Shown: in pieces, positions 34,265-46,275 of the stretch
How the letters are laid out: each line of letters begins with the position of its first letter
How positions within the stretch are numbered: position 1 is the first letter of the stretch
DNA from: Primula veris
Lineage: Eukaryota > Streptophyta > Magnoliopsida > Ericales > Primulaceae
Direction: 5' to 3'
Length of the DNA: 64,000 bases
Assembly (NCBI GenBank): GCA_963682055.1
Contig: OY821740.1
Span: 43,110,795-43,174,794, forward strand
Position numbers and translations under genes: made by a program
The notes under the pieces: generated by a model
Told to the model about the DNA's origin: nothing
The model's database searches: none
Seen by the model: the letters and a program-made list of their open reading frames with translations, nothing else

Positions 34265-35319
34265 TATTGCAAATATTGGGGGTTTTTATCTTTGAATCTG
34301 TGGGATTTATTATAGATTTATATATACATAAATAAATATATAGAGAGAAATGTTAGGATTGGATTTTGCCCTAACCTTCTCTCTCCTCCGCTTACTTTTT
34401 TTACCGCGAAGTTGTGAGAGATTAAGGAAGAGGGCAAAGTGTTTGATTTTTAAGTTGGAAAATTTAATTTATATTTTGAGAAATAGAATTAATAATATTA
34501 CGTAGCACCATAAATATTTGGGTGAAATGCAAATAATCCTCGTAAACTATCAATTTTTTTGCAATTAACTCTCAAGTTTATTTTTATAATGACATAACTT
34601 TTTATTCATTTGTTCGTTTTACAAAATTATTTATTTTATAGATGTATATTATCAATACACATGAGTTAAACAAACAATTATTAAAATAAAATAAAATAAA
34701 ATCAGAAGAGACTTTATAAAAAAAGATTGCTTCAGTGAGAAAAGCTATTTTTTGTGCATTCCGTAAAATTTACTTTAAATTGATGAATATCAAATACATG
34801 ATTATAATATTTGAAAAATCAATAAAAACGTATTATTGGACATAAAATTCATTTACAAAATGAGAATGAGATTAATTGAAAAAGTTTGGTTTATGTGGTA
34901 AATTGTAAGAACTGATAGTTCCTGGGGTCATTTACAAATGACTCATAGTTTTAGGGGGGTTTTTGCATTTGACCCATTGAAAATTTTAATTTAATTTGAG
35001 AAATGGATTACTAATATAATATTATAATGCAATAACTAAATAAAATAAAAATGTTTTTAACTATCACCAGTAACCACTAGTCCGTTGCTAACGTAGCTTG
35101 CGTCTACAGCGCTCATATTGAATTGGTAAACAAAAACAGAAAATTGGAAAACTCATAAACTACTCTGTTGATGTTTAAAATATAAAATTAATAAAAACAT
35201 ATTATTAAAACATACAACAAAATTCTTAAAATTATAAAAAATTCTCAAAATTCTATTTGTCCCCTTTTACTGGTTAGTCTCGTATCTACAGAAAGGTGAT
35301 ACATTTGACAATTTTGGTA
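34265..35319. other. Intergenic region between CBS/PB1 start and the copia element
   Basis: It contains the CBS/PB1 promoter at the left edge (TA-rich around 34310-34345, with no clear single TATA box) and a Mutator-like MITE at 34519-34976, listed separately. No gene seen. Confidence 0.6.
34519..34976. mobile_element. Mutator-like MITE with inverted termini
   Basis: The left end TGGGTGAAATGCAAATAATC and the inverse of the right end, TGGGTCAAATGCAAAAACCC, form terminal inverted repeats of about 35 bp that also share AAACTAT further in. A flanking pair of similar segments, GGAAAATTTAATTTATATTTTG at about 34456 and GAAAATTTTAATTTAATTTGAG at about 34979, extends over roughly 45 bp. This is longer than a target duplication and suggests an older local duplication. 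Confidence 0.6.
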
Positions 35320-35324
35320 GTTTT

Positions 35325-35668
35325 TGTTAGGATCGATACAGGCGAATCAATGAAAGACAGAAATACTAAACCGAGCACACACTCTTTGATAACGGAGTTC
35401 ACCCAAATTGGCTACGTCTCCGGACCGCTACACGTGGCACTTAATATTATTAAGAGGATTACAAATGTAATCTAGCTAAACACAAAGTTATGGTTCTCTC
35501 GCAAATAGAACTCTCTCTTTATAATGTAGAGGTGTTTGTGTAGGTGTAATTAAAATACAAGATATTGGGGCATATAAATAGAACCCAACATGGGTCATAT
35601 TACAATTGCAGGTGATGTGGGATAATAAGAAGACATGGCCAAACCTCATTTGGCTCCACAACTCCACA
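35325..35668 (-). repeat. 3' LTR of the copia element
   Basis: 344 bp, ending on the plus strand with TGTTAGG on the left and CTCCACA on the right, and aligned base for base in length with the other LTR. The minus strand carries a TATA-like CTATTTATATG near 35565-35585. Confidence 0.95.
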
Positions 35669-35681
35669 ATCTCCCACTTGG
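35669..35681 (-). other. Polypurine tract of the copia element
   Basis: On the minus strand CCAAGTGGGAGAT directly precedes the TG of the 3' LTR. This is the purine-rich primer for plus-strand synthesis typical of plant copia elements. Confidence 0.85.
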
Positions 35682-35845
35682 AGTCAAATGTCGATTGCTT
35701 CAAAAGAAATCCACTTATCCCCGATCACCGAACTCACTGTGCTCCACCGAGCAGAATGCTCCCATCGGTATCCATGTATAGTAATTGATACTCTGCCATC
35801 ATCGGCGAGTTACTCATTCTTCCAGTGTAGCGGCGACCCTGAGCC

Positions 35846-38800
35846 TCAAGCTCGGAGTCCTACTGAGGTTGCACACAGCCTCAGTTTGTCGATTGTAACA
35901 GTCTTCGTTAGCATATCGGCGGGGTTATTAGCGCCCTCAATCTTTTCTAGCGCGAAGATTCCATCTTCCAGAACAGCCCGGATAAAATGGTAACGAATCT
36001 GTATGTGCTTTGTGCGTGAATGGAATACAGGATTCTTAGCTAGCTGAACTGCACTTTGACTATCACAGTGCAGAACTCCCTTGTCGGTTTTCTGACCGAG
36101 CTCCTTTAAGAAACCTTGCAACCAAATCATCTCTTTGCTTGCTTCCGTCACCGCGACGTACTCAGCCTCTGTGGTCGACAATGCAACAATCTTTTGCAAC
36201 TTAGATGTCCAACTCACAGCAGTACCACCGAAGGTACAAACACATCCCGTTGTGCTCTTTCGGCTGTCCAGATCACCGGCCATGTCAGCATCCACATAGC
36301 CGTGCAGGCCTTCCGAGGTCTTTCGGAAACATAATGCCAAACTCACGGTACCCGAGAGATATCTCAATATCCACTTCACAGCTTCCCAATGGTGCTTTCC
36401 TGGGTTACTCATGTAACGACTGACAACTCCCACTGCATGGGCAATGTCCGGTCTTGTACACACCATAGCGTACATCAAGCTACCAATTGCTGAAGCGTAG
36501 GGTATGTTCGACATACGATCCTTTCCTTCCTCGTCTAAGGGTGATTGTTTCTTCGACAAGCTAAAGTGTGCGGCTAGCGGTGAGCCTACAGCTTTGGCAT
36601 CACTCATGCTAAACCGTGCCAACACTTTCTTCACATACTCGGCTTGCGACAAAAACAGGGACCCATCCCTTCCTCGAGAAATCCTCATACCGAGGATCTG
36701 ATTTGCGGCACCCAAATCTTTCATTTCGAACTGTTTCGCCAACTGTTGCTTCACCTTGTTAATCTCAACAAGGCTCGACCCGGCGAGCAACATGTCATCT
36801 ACATATAAAAGTAGTATGACATACGAAGAGTTCGCAAATCTCTTCACGAAACAGCAGTGATCACTATCACTTCTTTCGAACCCGGTATCCGCCATGAAAC
36901 TGTCAAACTTCTTATACCACTGCCGTGGTGCTTGTTTTAGCCCGTACAAGCTCTTCCTCAGTTTGCAAACCAGTTTCTCTTTTCCCTTTTCGGCAAACCC
37001 TTCAGGTTGGAGCATGTAAATTTCTTCATCGAGATCTCCATGGAGAAAGACAGTTTTCACATCTAACTGCTCGAGATGAAGATTCGCATTTACAACAATG
37101 CTCAACAATAGCCGAATAGTCGTCATCTTTACGACTGGTGAAAAGATCTCGGTGTAGTCAATTCCTGCCTTTTGCTGGAACCCTTTGACTACTAGGCGTG
37201 CCTTATACCGTTTCGTGCCATCTTTTTCCTCCTTTAGACGGAACACCCATTTATTGCTCAGTGCCCTCTTCCCCTTGGGCAGTTCGGCTAACTGCCAAGT
37301 CACATTCTTCTTGAGCGACTTCATCTCATCCTTCATCGCGAGCTCCCACTTGCTCGAGTCTTTCAGCTCCAGAGCTTCTTCTCTACTTTCGGGCTCTCCT
37401 GCATCACTGAGCAGTATGTAATGCAGGGAAGGTGAGTATCGGGCAGGAGGTCTCTTCACGCGATGACCTCGACCCAATTCAGGTCGGGGAGTTTGGGGCA
37501 GCTCCTCGGCCTCTTCAGCATCTGCTGGTCGGTTGTCGAGCACCACTGGCTCATCTTCAGTGTCATTTTCCAAGTCCAAACTTGGAAACGCATTCATGTC
37601 GACCATACCACTTTCCTCGGACGGGAGCGCTTGTTCTTCCACATTTTGTCGATCTTTGAACAAAATGCTTTCGTTGAAGATGACATCCTTACTGCGAATG
37701 ATCTTCTTTGCTTGACCATCCCAGAAGCGATATCCGAACTCAGCTCCACCGTACCCCACAAAGTAACATACTTTGGATTTCGAGTCAAGCTTGGTACGAT
37801 CATTTATGTCGACGTGAATATATGACAGACAACCGAACACTCGCAAGTGTTCATAAGAGATAGGCTTTCCTATCCAATCTTCTTCGGGAATTCTCCTCTC
37901 TATTGGCACTGAGGGTCCGCGGTTAATGAGGTAAACCACCGTGCTTACTGCATGTGCCCACAAGGCTTTGGGCAACCCACTTTGCAGTCTCATACTCCTA
38001 GCACGCTCATTGATTGTTCGGTTCATTCGCTCGGCCACGCCATTTTGCTGTGGCGTTCTTCGGATGGTCTTCTCCATTCGAATACCTCTCTGAGCACAGA
38101 ACTCTACGAACTTCGCATCAATGTACTCTCCGCCGTTGTCGGACCTCAAATACTTGAGTTTATTCCCGGTCTCCAGTTCGACCATGGCCTTCCATTCTTG
38201 GAATTTCTTAAACACCTCAGACTTGTGTTTCAAGAAGTAGACCCATGTTTTTCTCGTCGAATCATCGATGAAGGTCACATAGTATTGGGCTCCTCCCATT
38301 GAGGTTACTGGAGATGGTCCCCATACGTCTCAGTGAACCAGTGCTAGCTTCTCCTCCTTGGGAACTTTTCCACCCTTCCGGAAGCTTACTTTCTTCTGCT
38401 TCCCGAAGATGCAACCTTCGCACATGTCGAGGTTGACAGACTTCAAGTCTGGAAGTTTGCTGTCATTCACTAACACCTTCATCCCCTTCTCACTCATGTG
38501 ACCCAACCGTCGATGCCACAGTTCCGAGCAGTCTTGCGACACAGCTGCCGCCACTGTACACTCCTCATCGGTCGTCATGTACAGCGTACCGACCTTGCTC
38601 CCTCGGGCTATCTCCATAGCTCCTCGTGAAACTTTCCAAGCTCCACAGCTAAACGAAATGGAGTGCCTTTCGGCATCGAGTTGACCTACTGAAATCAAAT
38701 TCTTGGTCAACCTCGGAACATGCCTCACTTTCGTCAGCTTCCATACCGATCCATTTGGAATGCGAATTTTCACATCGCCCATTCCAACAACATCCAATGC

Positions 38801-39784
38801 TTCTCCGTCGGCTAGATACACTTTACCGAAATTACCCGCAGTGTAATTTTTGAATAAATCCTTCTGAACGGTCGTGTGAAATGATGCCCCAGAGTCTAGA
38901 ATCCACGAATCTATGTCTCTTTGTACGGCAAGCATTAAACAGTCATCCGAATCCTCGTCGCTCGCAACATTAGCTCCGTGATCACGGCCGGTACCCTTCT
39001 TCGGCTGCTTGCACTCATGACTGAAGTGCCCCATACCCTGGCAGTTATAGCATCAAAGATTCTTCTTACTTCGATCGCTATCTTTGCCTCCTCGGCTAAG
39101 CCCTCTTCTACCTCGGGATTGCGAACGTCCTCTAACGTCCCATACCCTGGCCTTACCCCGGTCTCTTGAACCCATGTTCAAGGCTGCTCCATCATTTGAG
39201 CATTCACCCATATCCAATCTCCTGAGTTCCTCAGCGAGTATTTGATCTCGGATGCCGTTGTAAGTCAGTTTCTCCTTTCCAATTGAGTTGCTCACAGCAG
39301 CTCGCATGAATTCCCAACTGTTCGGTAGAGATGCTAGCAGTATAAGGGCTCTCACTTCGTCTTCAAAATTTATCTCCACCGCATCCAACTGATTTACGGT
39401 GTCGATGAACTTGTTCACGTGACTCGCGACAGGTGTCCCCTCAGCCGTGCGTAGGTTGAACAATTTACGCATGAGATGTACCTTGTTGTTCGCGGATGGT
39501 TTCTCATACATGTCGGTGAGGATCTTCATCATCCCCATCGTCGTCGTCTCTCTTGCGACGTCATGTGCGACACTCCTAGATAGTGTTAGGTGGATCACTC
39601 CCAACACTTGACGGTCTAAGAGTTTCCACGGCTCCTCGGTGGTCGTGGTCGGCCTTTCCTCTAGGAGAAGTGGCTGATGCATCTTCCTCCCGTAGAGTTA
39701 GTCCTCTATCTGCATTCTCCAGAATGCGAAGTCTTTCCCGTCGAACTTTTCGATCCCGTGTGCGGTTCTGTCTTCTTTCGCCAT
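35846..39784 (-). pseudogene. copia gag-pol polyprotein, single frame broken by three stop codons
   Basis: One reading frame runs from an ATG at 39784 to a stop at 35846-35848, 1313 codons including three premature stops. These are TAA at 39698-39700 (codon 29 of gag), TGA at 39053-39055 just before the CCHC zinc knuckle, and TGA at 38330-38332 at the start of the integrase core. No frameshift is needed anywhere. Domains in order: gag with UBN2-like features, zinc knuckle (CYNCQGMGHFSHEC), aspartic protease (WILDSGASFH), integrase zinc-binding and core domains, reverse transcriptase (YVDDMLLAG) and RNase H ending with a KHIQIRYHFIR-like stretch. The last open segment (38302-35846) alone keeps most of integrase, RT and RNase H. 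The pol sequence is most like the Tork/Tnt1 branch. Many antisense frames here are shadows. Confidence 0.93.
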
Positions 39785-39793
39785 CGATCTTCC

Positions 39794-39807
39794 GAGCTCT
39801 GATACCA
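39794..39807 (-). other. Primer binding site of the copia element
   Basis: The minus strand reads TGGTATCAGAGCTC two bases after the 5' LTR. This is complementary to the 3' end of initiator methionine tRNA, the standard primer of plant copia elements. Confidence 0.92.
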
Positions 39808-39809
39808 CT

Positions 39810-40153
39810 TGTTAGGGTCAATACAGGCGAATCAATGAAAGACAGAAATACTAAACCGAGCACACACTCTTTGATAACGGAGTTCACCCAAATTGGCTAC
39901 GTCTCCGGGCCGCTACACGTGACACTTAATATTATTAAGAGGATTACAAATGTAATCTAGCTAAAAACAAAGCTATGGTTCTCTCGCAAATAGAACTCTC
40001 TCTTTATAATGTAGATGTGTTTGTGTATGTGTAATTAAAATACAAGATATTGGGGCATATAAATAGAACCCAACATGAGTCATATTACAATTGCAGGTGA
40101 TGTGGGATAATAAAAAGACATGGCCAAAACTCATTTGGCTCCACAACTCAACA
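39810..40153 (-). repeat. 5' LTR of the copia element
   Basis: 344 bp starting TGTTAGGG and ending CTCAACA on the plus strand. It differs from the other LTR by about a dozen substitutions and no indels. Confidence 0.95.
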
Positions 40154-40689
40154 GTTTGTACCTATAGTATATACCTGAAAAGCGTATGCTTTTATCTCAA
40201 TATTTGGTCTTTTCTATAGTGGTTTTTATAATATTAAGTGTCGTCAAAGTGAAGACTTTATCTCCTAGATTTGCAATCATTTATAAGAAATCATTACATG
40301 ATGAAAATCCTTAAAGGACTCGTTCGGTACAATCAGGAAAAATAATTCGGCTCGGACTATATTCAACTATGTGAAATGAAGGGAAAATTATCCATTCAGA
40401 GGAGATGATTAATTTAAAAGTGAATCATTTATAGTCCGATCACAAATAAAAGTGAATACGCTTTAGAAACCAATGAGATCATTTATTAAGCGGGTAATAG
40501 TACTTCTAGTCCAAACACATGAAAGCGATATTAGTCCTAACAAATTCGTACTAACAGGTAATGTTGAAAATTTCGCTTATTCGGATCATTTAACTTTCAA
40601 GCTGCCTCTAAAAACGGAACAACAATGAAAGTGAAAAGAAAAACGGGAAAGTAAAACAAACCGAGTGTCTAATTAACAATGAACCCTGA
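40154..40689. other. Intergenic region downstream of the aspartic protease
   Basis: AT-rich, with no gene or repeat seen. It includes the 3' UTR of the protease gene on the minus strand. Confidence 0.6.
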
Positions 40690-42287
40690 TCAGAGTTTAT
40701 CACATTGTGTTGGTATAAACGACAATGTTCCTTTGCCAAGATCATGAACCACCATCATATTTTGTTGCTGGATATTCCCCAAAATAGACAATCCGCTTGA
40801 ACCACTTGAAGCCCCCATCGCCAGGCATATCGTCCCTGTGGTTAGGTCAAAAATTATGTAATTACTGCTGGGAAGTGCCAAATCCGTCCCATCAAAATGA
40901 AACACCAAGCTAGGCAATTTCAGATCTTTCAGATCTTTCGGGAACGGTATTTTGAAACACAACTCTAGCGTATTATTCCCAGACTTGTCCACTTTCAACT
41001 TTGTTTTCTTAATAAATGCCTTTTTAACCAACTCGAAAGCGCTGGTCTCTAGATACGTAATTGTTGTGCCAGAGTCTATGATTAGCCCACCACTACCATC
41101 GTCATTAAGTGCAAAGGTGGATTTTTTGATCGGCAATCTAGTGCCACCGACCGAAATTCCTTCGAGTGTGAGGTAGTAAAAGGTGGGCATCGACGGGCTT
41201 CTTACCAAAGGAGTAGTTGCAACCTTACCACTTGATGAGCTATTTGAATTAACTAAAGAACCCAACAAGAGCGTGCTACTTTTATTATCATCAATAGAAG
41301 TTAAACAATACGAAAACTTGGGCTCTTTAAGTTGAGATACCAAAGATAATGGGCCTCCCCCGAGCCCAACTAGTCCCGCCCCTTGGCCAAACCCGCCCCC
41401 TTCGTTAACCTGTCCACAGCCAAAACCAATCTTAGAAACTGCGCCAGATTCAAATGTGAATGTTTCAGTTGCCATGACTCCTTGTGTGTATGATTGGTCC
41501 CCATACATATAGTCGTACTCGCACCCTTTGCCACAACTTGGGGACGGCAAAGCTTTGCATAGGTTGCTAGAACACGAGAGTTTCTTATAAGAAGAGGATT
41601 TTTTCGGGTCGAAAATAGGCGTGGGCTGAGAAAAGCACTGCTTACAAGGCTTACACTGAGTCCAGATGAGGTCGCTACCTGTTGAATAATAATATAAAAT
41701 GATTAACGAAGCTGCTTCAAATTCTTTTTTGTGTAAAACATGCAATTTAACATTTTACAAGATCATAGGTCATGTTCAATTTTTGTAATTTGTAAAGAGT
41801 ATATGAAGACATTACGTCACTCTTTCAAAAAATATTAATACAAACAACAGAAACAAGAGAAAGAAAACGCACAAAGAGTAAAAAGAAAGCTACTACCAAC
41901 TCGATCTTAGTAGAAATGGTAACTTAACACTATACCTGTGTCCATTATTGCGGAGAAAGGCTTGGGTGGGGTGCCTATTGAAAGTTTCATCAAAAATTCG
42001 CCGTTTCCGGGGTAGACAGGGGACTTAAGACCTGACTTGGAATATTTAGATAAAGCCATGGCATTAAATTTTTGAAGTCTAATTTGACCGCGTTTTAGCC
42101 CATTTTGTACACGCTCAAAACTTGTTAAATTTTTTGCCGAATCTACATGTACGAGGCTTAGCTTGAATCCTGTTTGCGTTGTGTTTTTAAGGCTGAGGAA
42201 ACGCCTTGGTGTTGAACACGATGGGGATATAAAGATGAGAAAAATAGATAGAATGCAAATTAAAATTTGGGATAAAAATGAAGCCAT
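40690..42287 (-). CDS. Nepenthesin-type aspartic protease (A1 family, secreted)
   Basis: Two exons, 42287-41936 and 41678-40690, give 446 residues. A signal peptide (MASFLSQILICILSIFLIF) is followed by a propeptide of about 70 residues. The mature enzyme starts near GEFLMKLSIGTPP. The two catalytic Asp motifs are DTGS, split by the intron after the first base of the Gly codon, and DSGT in GGLIIDSGTTITYLE. The Cys-rich insert typical of nepenthesins (WTQCKPCKQCFSQ, LCKALPSPSCGKGCEYDYMYGDQS) is present, and the C-terminus has GNIQQQNMMVVHDL. These enzymes cleave proteins in the apoplast or vacuole; relatives act in defence and development. The length is normal and nothing is missing. The copia element lies about 540 bases downstream. 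Confidence 0.93.
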
Positions 42288-45200
42288 TGGAAGAAGAATA
42301 GTAGTGATAGTTAGTGAAGGTGGTGGAGTGATGTAATTAATGAGGTTTGAGAAGGGTGTTATTTATAGAGTTTCAATGGGTATATATATGGTTAACAAAA
42401 AGAAAAATAAACGTTTTTAATTAATTGTGGCCAAGAAAAGGTCTAACGTTATATATATAATGCAAAAATGTAGGAGACTATTTGATATCGTAATATTAGG
42501 CAAGTGTATATCAACACTTGGAACCACAAGAAAGCACACCCGTCGAGTAAAAGGGAAAGGAGAATAGTAAGGAAGATCTAACAAATATGAGAATTGAAAG
42601 AAGATGTTTTATAGGGAAAAGAATCAAGATTTGGAATTAAAAAAAAACTACTCCTACTACTATATATATTAAGCAACAAGATTAACATGTGCCCCTCCCA
42701 GGGGATGCATATATGTAAAGACTAGTTTTTGGAAATGGTGAAAGTGAAACTATATATACGTAGAGCATGCATATTGTGTTAAATGAATGGTTTCATATAT
42801 ATGCATGAATGATTGTTTAATATTTGTAAAATATAATTAGAAGTTGACAAATTATTGGTCGTTTGATAGTTTAATTTTGGTTTTGGCACAAGTTTTGAAT
42901 ACAGAAAAACTATAAGAATTCATGTATAAGCTCATGCGCGCGATGTAATAACTATCAAGTATATAGCACATGTATCAAGTCATTTTCGGATAATATCATC
43001 AACTTAAGTATTAAGTGAATACGTAAGGTAATCTTTAATTGATCAAGACTATGAAATGAATCATGACTATCGCATGCTCACATAAAATATTATGCATATA
43101 TATAGCATGCATAACAATTTGAAGAAATTGTTCGCCTTCTCCCTGATTTGCTCAGAGATGGAGATACTGTCATAAATTCATAACCCGTTGCAATTATGAA
43201 CTTATGCAGTAATATTATTGTTTTAAAATTTTGTTAATCAATTAGTTTCCTTTAGTATGTTTGTTTGGGATTAGACCTTTCTTATTCCTTTAATGGTTTT
43301 AGATTTAGCCTACATGTCTACACAGGATAGCTATAACCTTGATGATAACGAAACTTGTTCTGATCATCTAATGCCAATAAGTGAATATAAAGTTCGTATG
43401 CAAACAGTATACTGTACGTGTTTTTTTTTAAGTCTATGAACAATTTTCCTAAGCTTTCATATCGAGCAAGGTACCACAAAGGATTTGCAATTTTTGGTGC
43501 GGTTCTGTTGCTAACAAGCAAAAATAATTAGCAAAATAATTAAGGTCCTTTCTTCCTTTGCTATTTTATTGTAACACACTTCAACATTTATGGCCTTTTA
43601 ACTTTCTCTTAATTGCTCTACAGTCTACACTCTACACTCAAGACTATATTAGTATAACACTGGAATTCGTTTTATGCTCGGGGACATTGTAGGCACTTTC
43701 GGCATTGTACAAAACGCCAAGTACAAAATGTCCGGTATAGAGAAAGTCGGTATGCAAACTAAACTTGGTCGATAATGCATTATCGATTATTTCATAAGAC
43801 CCTATGATGGTGTCTCTTTGGTATAAAAATATTGATTCAATTTAAGCTTTTGACTAGAGAGGCTATCAAAATGAGCTGGATTTTGAGAGAAAAATAGCTT
43901 GTGTTTGAGGTTGGTTGTCTTTCCATCAGTAGTGGCCTAGTGATTTTCAATGTGACGACCTTTTCAAAGGAGTGGGGCAAACGAAATTAGTTAAGGTTCG
44001 TGGTAATCATGAGAATGTCCAAATTCATACTAACCCCCGACCAGGTGGAGGCAAAGTTTTATTTTCGGACAAGATTTGCCTTTGAATTTTCGAGGCTTGA
44101 GTGATGAAAATTAAGAAATTAGTGAAGATGAGAGGAGGAATTAGATGGTGAGCTCAAGTCCTCATGTGGTACATCGAGAAGGAAACAAAGGTAATTATGG
44201 GAGACGAAAAGGAAAAAAGTCGTTGTCGAGGAGTCCATGGTTCATAATCTACATCGGGCGTGGAAGTGGTGTTTCCCAACCATTACTTCCGATGATACTG
44301 CCAAAGAAATTGAGGATGAAGTCCCACCGAGTATATCGTGAGATGTTATTCCATTCTTCTACCCTTTTATGTGCAGTGTGTAAAATATGTTTGAGAACAA
44401 GGTTTAGTCATGCATGCTCAGTACCAACTTAAAAGTCGTATTCCCTCACCGTCGAAGGTCATCGGAAATCCAACATAGTAAATACACATACGTAAACTCC
44501 ATACCCATTTTTTTAAAAAGTGAATACCCATTCGTCATACGTTGCATACTCAATCTCTGACTTCGACGGTGAACTCCAATTAGATCAGGAATGGATATTA
44601 ACTTTGTGAATAGTTATGCAGTTCCCGACTTACAAAACACTTTTACAAATATGTTATGTACCTTGATGATCATGTACAGAATGTATCATGTGCAGGCGTC
44701 AAAGTTCAATACAATCTTCAGCCTTCGAAGTACGATTGGTGATTGTCATATCAAAATATCACGACTGTAACGCATCTCAACCATTGAATTTCAACGTAAC
44801 CCACGCTCTAAAAGCTTTAAACGCTAAAATATGCTTCGATATTCAAAATTTTAACAACTCCTTTCCCGACATTTTACTCCATCTTTTAAATCTGTTATAA
44901 TAACATGTTGACAAAGTGCGAAAATTGTTTGTTTCATGTTTACCTATTCAAATAAAATCTAAAAAAACACAATATGAATTTTAATTTTTTGGGAAGTTAT
45001 TTGAACTTAAGGTGGTATGTCAAGCCCATTCGAACTATTGTCATCTCCTCTGGATCGGCTGTTGTGAGTGTTGACATTTCCATATCGTATCATCGTATGT
45101 ACACATCGTATCATGTTGTATCCAGTTTTATACTCACTAAGTTCCATAACATTGTCACATTTTATTATAATAATATAACTCACATTCAAAAAAAATGAAC

Positions 45201-45433
45201 ATAAGATATGGAGTAAAGTGAATGAATGTACAATACTTTTTTTTTATTACTATATCAATTGAATTTGAGTTCTAATTTTATAAACAAATAGAAACTTATA
45301 TTAGTTTTTTAAATCTATAATCTAACATATCAAACTCAATAGAAAAATAGTAGAAGTCCCTTTCTTCAACTTGTTTATGTAAAGATATATTTTGGAGTTT
45401 TCGATTAATCGATTAAAGAAAAGGAAATATACT
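42288..45433. other. Large intergenic region upstream of the aspartic protease
   Basis: Apart from the protease promoter, about 3 kb of AT-rich DNA has no gene I can support. Frames at 43318-43521, 44145-44432, 44688-44900 and 44974-45198 are short, overlap frames on the other strand and resemble nothing. Sequence around 43670-44440 is less AT-rich and might be an old transposon remnant, but no domain or terminal repeat was found. Confidence 0.5.
42360..42368 (-). promoter_or_regulatory. TATA box of the aspartic protease gene
   Basis: The minus strand reads CTATAAATA about 73 bases before the start codon, a consensus plant TATA box at a fitting distance for a leader of about 40 nt. Confidence 0.6.
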
Positions 45434-45690
45434 ATTTTTGTTTGTAGTATAGGATAAATGAGTATAATTTGTAAATAAGTATTACCATATGTATAGATAA
45501 TAACATCACATATGTGGTATTAGTCATACCCTGCTCATTAGGCTAAAATGTATTATAATTAGTAGTATAACTCATATAGTACTAATTACATTTTGTGTAA
45601 AGAAATATAATATAAGGAGGTACCACAGTACTATTAATACTATACATTCCCTTATCCCGCAAACAAACGTGACGAATATATAATAAAAAG
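45434..45690 (+). mobile_element. MITE, second copy of the family at 33360-33598
   Basis: The left end TTTGTTTGTAGTATAGGATAA and the inverse of the right end, GTTTGTTTGCGGGATAAGGGA, form inverted termini. The body shares the order and orientation of blocks with the 33.4-kb copy, including GGTATTAGTCATACC beside a diverged equivalent and a right part with ACTATTAATACTATAC and CCGCAAACAAACGTGACGAAT. It has no coding capacity. Confidence 0.6.
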
Positions 45691-46224
45691 TAGTAATCCC
45701 ATTTTGGTACATAAAATGAATATTAATTCCCAAAAAGTCATGGTACCAAAAATAATTTCCATTTGGTGTAACTTTGGTCTCGTACACTTCGGTAAAAATA
45801 CAATTAAAATCAAAATCAAAATAATAATAAGAAATCAAAAAATATAGATTTAAGAAAGTATTTTAAAACTGTACAAATTTAAAAATAAAATAAAATCAAG
45901 ATAAAACTCATTCAATTTAAGATTTTAAAGTGAATATGCAAAACAAAATATCATTCAGTTCAAAAAACCAAACAAGCCCTTATTTATTAACGCAATATTT
46001 TGAAATGAATGTACGAGACAAAAACTAACTCACTTGAAGTGAACGGATCAAAGTTGCATCAAATCGGAACAAATTTCTAATACTATGACTCTTTTGAGAA
46101 TTAATTTCGAAAAATTACTAATTAAATCAAAACAAAATTAGAAATAACAATTAAAGGAAAAAGACATTGAAATTACAAATACACCCCTTATGTACAACAC
46201 CGTCAACTAGGGTTTGGCAACCGT
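45691..46224. other. Upstream region of the zinc-knuckle gene
   Basis: AT-rich DNA between the MITE and the CT-rich leader. No gene or clear TATA box seen. Confidence 0.5.
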
Positions 46225-46258
46225 GCTCTCTCTCTCTCTCTCTCTCTTTCTCTATCTT
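46225..46258 (+). repeat. (CT)n microsatellite in the zinc-knuckle gene leader
   Basis: A CTCTCT tract of about 25 bases plus a degenerate tail ends roughly 18 bases before the ATG, so it probably lies in the 5' UTR or is a pyrimidine-patch core promoter. Confidence 0.85.
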
Positions 46259-46275
46259 GAACAACAAAACAAAAG

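Larger units (their letters stand above)
35325..40153 (-). mobile_element. Complete Ty1/copia LTR retrotransposon (three-stop, non-autonomous)
   Basis: The element is 4829 bp with two 344-bp LTRs, a Met-tRNA-type primer binding site after the 5' LTR and a polypurine tract before the 3' LTR. It has a single gag-protease-integrase-RT-RNase H frame, the order integrase before RT being diagnostic of copia. The flanking pentamers are GTTTT (35320-35324) and GTTTG (40154-40158), a target duplication with one mismatch. By eye the LTRs differ at about 12 of 344 positions, so insertion is fairly recent. The gag-pol frame has three premature stops and cannot make a full polyprotein. Base composition is richer in GC than the surrounding intergenic DNA. 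Confidence 0.95.

Noticed and set aside
35488..38302. Many plus-strand frames of 60-120 codons across the copia element
   Set aside because: These are antisense shadows of the gag-pol frame on the minus strand, which has clear protease, integrase, RT and RNase H motifs.
39576..39960. 103-codon minus and 125-codon plus frames across the 5' LTR and leader of the copia element
   Set aside because: They are out of frame with gag and cross the LTR and PBS; no similarity was recognised.
44145..45198. Several 60-95 codon frames between the protease and zinc-knuckle genes
   Set aside because: They are short, overlap frames on both strands and have no recognisable motif or promoter context.
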